Source: Sedimentisphaerales bacterium
Lineage (GTDB): Bacteria > Planctomycetota > Phycisphaerae > Sedimentisphaerales > SG8-4
NCBI GenBank assembly: GCA_016932895.1
Contig: JAFGCA010000408.1
Coordinates: forward strand, 1 to 9,593
Direction: 5' to 3'
DNA length: 9,593 nucleotides
The notes under the pieces were generated by a model. It worked only from the letters and a program-made list of their open reading frames with translations. It did no database searches and was not told where the DNA came from. Made by a program: the position numbers and the translations under genes. This document shows, piece by piece, positions 6,360 to 9,593 of the stretch. How positions within the stretch are numbered: the stretch's first letter is position 1; the number at the start of each line of letters is the position of its first letter.

Positions 6360-8371
6360 TGAACCGGACAGTACGAGCGGTACTTGGTGCCATCCTGATT
6401 CTGATCATCGCTTTCAGCGGGATCAGTATTTGTCAGAATATGGGCGGCCGGGTCAAGGTCGATGTCACCGATCAGAACTTGTATACTCTTTCCGACGGGA
6501 CGAAGGCGATTCTGGGCCGGCTCAATCAGCCGATCAAGGCGCGGCTGTACTACGCCAAAACCGCCGCGATGAAGGGGCCCGACCAGATTCGCTACTTCAA
6601 CAACTACTACGAATTCGTCAAATCCCTGCTGGCCGAGTACGTCGCGGCCGCCAAGGGGATGGTGAAGCTGGAAGTCATCGACCCGCGCCCCTTCTCGGCC
6701 GAAGAGGAGCAGGCGCTGCGCTACGGGCTCCAGCGGTTCCCCATTACCGAGGAAGAGAACTTCTTCTTCGGCCTGGTGATACAGACGGAATTCGGCGTGG
6801 AGAAGACGATCCCGTTTTTCTCACCGGACCGGCAGAACTTCGTCGAGTACGATATCAGCTACCTGATCGATACGGCGATTACCCGGCAGAAGAAGCGGGT
6901 GGGTGTCATGAGCTCGCTGCCGGTGATGGGACAGGACGTCACCGATTACATGGCCCGCATGATGCAGATGCAGGGCCAGCAGCCGACGCCCCCGTGGACC
7001 ATTGTCGAGCAGCTTCGCAAGAAGTACGAGGTCACCACGGTCGCGACCGACGTTAACGACATCAACGACGTGGACATCCTGATCGTCGTTCACCCCAAGA
7101 ACCTGCCCGAGCAGACGCAGTTTGCCATCGACCAGTTCGTTCTGAAGGGAGGCCGAACGATCGTGTGCGTGGACCCGCACTGCATTTCTGATCGGCCGCC
7201 GCAGCGCAATCCCATGCAAATGACGCAGCATTCGCAAAGCTCGAACCTCGACCGGCTCCTGCGCACCTGGGGGCTGGAAATGGCCGAGAATACGTTTGCC
7301 GGGGACCGGGCTCTGGCGATGAGCGCCGCGATGAATCGCAACCAGCGGCCGGAGAAGATCATCGGCTATCTCAACCTCAATCCGTCTTGTTTCAACAGGG
7401 ACAAAGCCGTCACCGCCGACCTCAATCAGGTCCGGGTTCTTTTCGCCGGCGTCCTGAAGGAGACGCATCTTCCCGGCCCCAGGGCCGACGCGGACCCGAA
7501 CGCGGCCAAGGGTAAAGGCGCGGCCGAGCCGGGGCTCGAGCGGACGCCCCTGGTCACGACTACCGCCGCCGGCAATAGCTGGAGCGTGAGCAGCTCGTTC
7601 GAGCTGATGTTCCCCGATCCAGCCAAGCTGATGGCGCAATTCATGGACGGCACCAAGCCGGTAGCGATGGGCTATCTCGTCACGGGGCGGTTCCGCAGCG
7701 CGTTTCCCGAGGGCATCGAGATCGAGGTCGAGGATCCCAACGACGACGACCCCAACGATACGAAGATGATCACCAAACAGGTCAGGGGCCTGACGGAGGC
7801 CGCCGAGACGGGGGCCGTAATCGTGTTCTCCGACGTGGACTTCATCAGCGATCAGATGGCGTATTCCCGGTCGTTCTTTGGCAGCATGGTCGTCGGGGAC
7901 AACAGCGCTTTGCTGATGAACGCCGTGGAGGACCTCGGCGGCTCGGGCGATCTGATCGCGATCCGGTCGCGCGGCAACTTCAAGCGTCCGTTCACGGTCG
8001 TCGACGAGATCGAGGAGCAGGCCGAGAGAGAATCGGCCGACGAGATCGCGCTGATCAACGCCCAGATCGAGGGCTTCAATCAGGAGTTGCAGACGCTGGT
8101 CTCTTCCGCCAAGGAGCAGGATCAACAGGCCGTGATTGGCAATGAGATCGTTCGGAAGAAGCGCGACCTGGAGTTGAAGATCCGCGAATCGCAGCGGCAG
8201 TTGCGCGACGTCAAAGCGAAGCGCCGCGAGCGAATCGACGAGCTGGGCAATACGCTCAAGGCCGTCAACATGGGCGCAGTGCCGGGCGTGATCATGTTCG
8301 TAGCGCTGGTCCTGGGCATTTGGCGCGGCCTGCGGCGGCGACATTACATCAGTCATGCGAGCGACGCGTAG
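6359..8371 (+). CDS. gldG: GldG-like ABC-associated membrane protein
   Basis: 670 residues. An N-terminal span (about 7-25) is followed by VDVTDQNLYTLSDGTKAIL (34-52), the usual opening of the GldG/ABC auxiliary domain. The large extracytoplasmic body spans about 55-545 and includes KVELIDPRP-like EVIDPRPFS (105-113), an 'FVEYDISYLIDTAI' strip (161-174), and a ThiJ/glutaminase-like core around DILIVVHPKNL (239-249) and GGRTIVCVDP (264-273). Residues 372-395 are a Pro/Ala/Asp/Lys-rich loop (PGPRADADPNAAKGKG), and 458-467 an acidic run of Asp, Asn and Pro. Residues 548-632 are strongly charged and likely a coiled coil. The C-terminal span is about 639-656, ending in a basic tail. The protein therefore has two anchors with the domain outside the cytoplasm, as in known GldG. 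AAGGAAGG (6344-6351) precedes the ATG by 7 bases. It should partner the ABC transporter; its exact role is not known. Confidence 0.85.
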   Translation: MNRTVRAVLGAILILIIAFSGISICQNMGGRVKVDVTDQNLYTLSDGTKAILGRLNQPIKARLYYAKTAAMKGPDQIRYFNNYYEFVKSLLAEYVAAAKGMVKLEVIDPRPFSAEEEQALRYGLQRFPITEEENFFFGLVIQTEFGVEKTIPFFSPDRQNFVEYDISYLIDTAITRQKKRVGVMSSLPVMGQDVTDYMARMMQMQGQQPTPPWTIVEQLRKKYEVTTVATDVNDINDVDILIVVHPKNLPEQTQFAIDQFVLKGGRTIVCVDPHCISDRPPQRNPMQMTQHSQSSNLDRLLRTWGLEMAENTFAGDRALAMSAAMNRNQRPEKIIGYLNLNPSCFNRDKAVTADLNQVRVLFAGVLKETHLPGPRADADPNAAKGKGAAEPGLERTPLVTTTAAGNSWSVSSSFELMFPDPAKLMAQFMDGTKPVAMGYLVTGRFRSAFPEGIEIEVEDPNDDDPNDTKMITKQVRGLTEAAETGAVIVFSDVDFISDQMAYSRSFFGSMVVGDNSALLMNAVEDLGGSGDLIAIRSRGNFKRPFTVVDEIEEQAERESADEIALINAQIEGFNQELQTLVSSAKEQDQQAVIGNEIVRKKRDLELKIRESQRQLRDVKAKRRERIDELGNTLKAVNMGAVPGVIMFVALVLGIWRGLRRRHYISHASDA

Positions 8372-8387
8372 GAATTTACTATCTGGT

Positions 8388-8451
8388 ATTTACGGTTGGA
8401 GCAACTCGAAGCCCGGATTTCTTCGCCCGGGCGCAACGTCGAATCGTAAAT
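8388..8451 (+). promoter_or_regulatory. Nested hairpin in the intra-operon gap before the DUF4340 gene
   Basis: The 105-base gap (8372-8476) contains ATTTACGGTT (8388-8397), which pairs with AATCGTAAAT (8442-8451) over 10 pairs, one of them G-U. Inside, GCCCGG (8411-8416) pairs with CCGGGC (8427-8432) across a 10-base loop. A competing stem, CGAAG (8407-8411) with CTTCG (8421-8425), is mutually exclusive with the inner one. The structure ends about 12 bases before AGGAG (8464-8468), the ribosome site of the next gene. It could set the expression ratio or stabilise mRNA, or it could be a degenerate intergenic repeat. No T-run follows, so a terminator is unlikely. Confidence 0.4.
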
Positions 8452-8476
8452 CGTCGATACCTTAGGAGTCTTGGTA

Positions 8477-9593
8477 ATGAGTAACCAGAAACTTGGCATA
8501 TTGGCCGTGGTGGCGGCAGTGATGGTTCTCTGGGCGGCGGTGCAGTCGCGTTTGTCGAGCCGGGGAGGGACGCGGGTCTCGGGTCCGTCCGATCTGATTC
8601 AGGGTATGGACCCGGCCGATATTGACAGCATCACGGTAGGCCACGGCGACGACGCCGTGCGGATCGAGCGACAGGACGGCCGGTTTGTCGTGACCAACGA
8701 AGCCAATTATCCCGCCGACCCGAAGCAGATCAACGACTTGATCACCAAGTCCCTGGACATCAAGACCGTCGAGGCCTACACGGACGACCCGAAGAACCAC
8801 GAGGAGCTGGAGGTGACCGAGGAAAAGGCGCGTCACGTCGTGAAGTTCTTCAAGGAAGACGGGTCGCTCCTGACCGGTGTGATCGTCGGAAAATCGCAGG
8901 AGGCCGGCCAGAGCACGTTCGTGCGCCAGGCTTCGGACGACACCGTGTGGCTGGCCGAGAGTTCGCCTTACTTCCGCAGCCGGGGGCTCGACTATGTGAA
9001 CCAGGAAATCGTCTCGGTCAAGCGGGAGGACGTCAACGCCGTGACCGTCACGACGCCGGATGGTGCGTACACCTTGCGGCCCAAGGGGGGAGGCGACGGT
9101 GTCATCTTCGAAGGATTGCCCGCCGGCAAGAAGCTCAAGGAAAGCGACGCCAAGAGCGTCTTCGGCGCGCTGACGAGTCTGCGCTTTGACGACGTGAACC
9201 AGCCGGGCGACATCGAGGGCGTGAGCTTCGACCACCTGTACGTGTGCCGCCTGGACGATTCCACGGAATACAAGCTCAACCTGGGCAAGAAGGGCGACAA
9301 GACGTACCTGATCTGTGAGGCGAAGTACACCGACACCACGCCGGTGACGAAAAAGCTCAACGAGGTCGAGACCGAAGAGCAGCTCAAGGTGAAAGAGGCC
9401 AGGCTGCTGGCCGACGAGAAGGCCCAGAAATTCACGTTGCGGCACAAGGGCTGGGTGTACGAGGTGCCCGAGTGGAAGGCGAAGTATCTGACGCAGAAGC
9501 GCGCGGACCTCTTGGAGGACGTGGAGGAAGAAGCCCCGACCGAGGAGCCGACACCGGTGGAGGTGACACCGGCGGGGCCGGCGGTCGAGCCCA
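8477..9593 (+). CDS. DUF4340 domain-containing protein (3' partial)
   Basis: The ATG at 8477 follows AGGAG (8464-8468) by 8 bases. The frame stays open to the window's end, giving 372 codons with no stop. Residues 7-23 (GILAVVAAVMVLWAAVQ) form a single N-terminal membrane anchor. The rest is soluble, probably periplasmic. It includes DPADIDSITVGHGDDAVRI (45-63), RQDGRFVVTNEANYPAD (65-81) and a VIVGKSQEAGQSTFVR segment, the repeated beta-rich pattern of DUF4340, then a second half starting near the VNQEIVSVKREDVNAVTV stretch. The visible C-terminus becomes acidic and Pro/Thr-rich (EEEAPTEEPTPVEVTP), apparently a disordered tail or linker. DUF4340 proteins commonly follow GldG-like genes, so this is likely the fourth component of the transporter system. 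Its biochemical role is unknown. The 3' end and any further domains lie outside the window. Confidence 0.82.
   Translation, partial: MSNQKLGILAVVAAVMVLWAAVQSRLSSRGGTRVSGPSDLIQGMDPADIDSITVGHGDDAVRIERQDGRFVVTNEANYPADPKQINDLITKSLDIKTVEAYTDDPKNHEELEVTEEKARHVVKFFKEDGSLLTGVIVGKSQEAGQSTFVRQASDDTVWLAESSPYFRSRGLDYVNQEIVSVKREDVNAVTVTTPDGAYTLRPKGGGDGVIFEGLPAGKKLKESDAKSVFGALTSLRFDDVNQPGDIEGVSFDHLYVCRLDDSTEYKLNLGKKGDKTYLICEAKYTDTTPVTKKLNEVETEEQLKVKEARLLADEKAQKFTLRHKGWVYEVPEWKAKYLTQKRADLLEDVEEEAPTEEPTPVEVTPAGPAVEP

Noticed and set aside
6821..8356. A 511-residue open frame antisense to the GldG-like gene
   Set aside because: Its composition mirrors the sense codons (rich in Leu, Arg, Asp, Val), it has no recognisable domain, and the sense gene is clearly coding.
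8462..9445. A 327-residue open frame antisense to the DUF4340 gene
   Set aside because: The sense strand encodes a membrane anchor and DUF4340 pattern with a good ribosome site; the antisense frame is a by-product of GC-rich codons.
9557..9572. A near-repeat of the GTGGAAGTGACACCGG word at 666-681
   Set aside because: Both encode Val-Glu-Val-Thr-Pro in Pro/Thr-rich segments with the same preferred codons. One mismatch in 16 bases at two distant sites is best explained by codon bias.

Overview
The window is GC-rich (roughly 60% by eye) bacterial DNA. Several genes resemble families typical of Planctomycetota, particularly Phycisphaerae/Sedimentisphaerales-like lineages: a VIT/VWA protein C-terminus, a secreted VWA protein with the 'IAGNEPFTQG' motif, and a GldA/GldF/GldG/DUF4340 set in an organism with no other visible gliding genes. 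This placement rests on gene style and is an inference. No rRNA, tRNA, CRISPR array, transposase or phage gene was found.

Left region (1-2393, + strand). The C-terminal part of a VIT/VWA protein runs off the left edge. A second secreted VWA protein follows 31 bases later and is probably co-transcribed. Next comes a 92-bp imperfect palindrome with TGTCATCCTGA-type ends, which looks like a dispersed intergenic repeat. A small lipoprotein follows whose 5' end is unclear: it has a TTG start, or an ATG start broken by a one-base frameshift.

Middle region (2394-4870). A hairpin of terminator type precedes a 12-TM major facilitator transporter on the + strand. A DUF362 protein on the - strand meets it tail to tail, and the two reading frames overlap by 11 bases. 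A 252-base divergent spacer then separates the DUF362 gene from the right-hand operon. It holds a 13-bp palindrome with -35-like hexamers on both strands.

Right region (4871-9593, + strand). This is a four-gene operon: an ABC ATPase (GldA-like), an ABC-2 permease (GldF-like), a membrane-anchored auxiliary protein (GldG-like) that overlaps the permease by one base, and a membrane-anchored DUF4340 protein cut by the right edge. The ATPase and permease should form the membrane transporter core. The GldG-like and DUF4340 proteins should extend from the membrane as accessory subunits. The 105-base gap before the DUF4340 gene carries a nested hairpin that could adjust its expression.

No wholly new system is evident. 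The best leads are the GldAFG-DUF4340 operon outside a gliding context, the paired VWA proteins, the palindromic repeat, the lipoprotein's possible frameshift, and the structured intra-operon leader.
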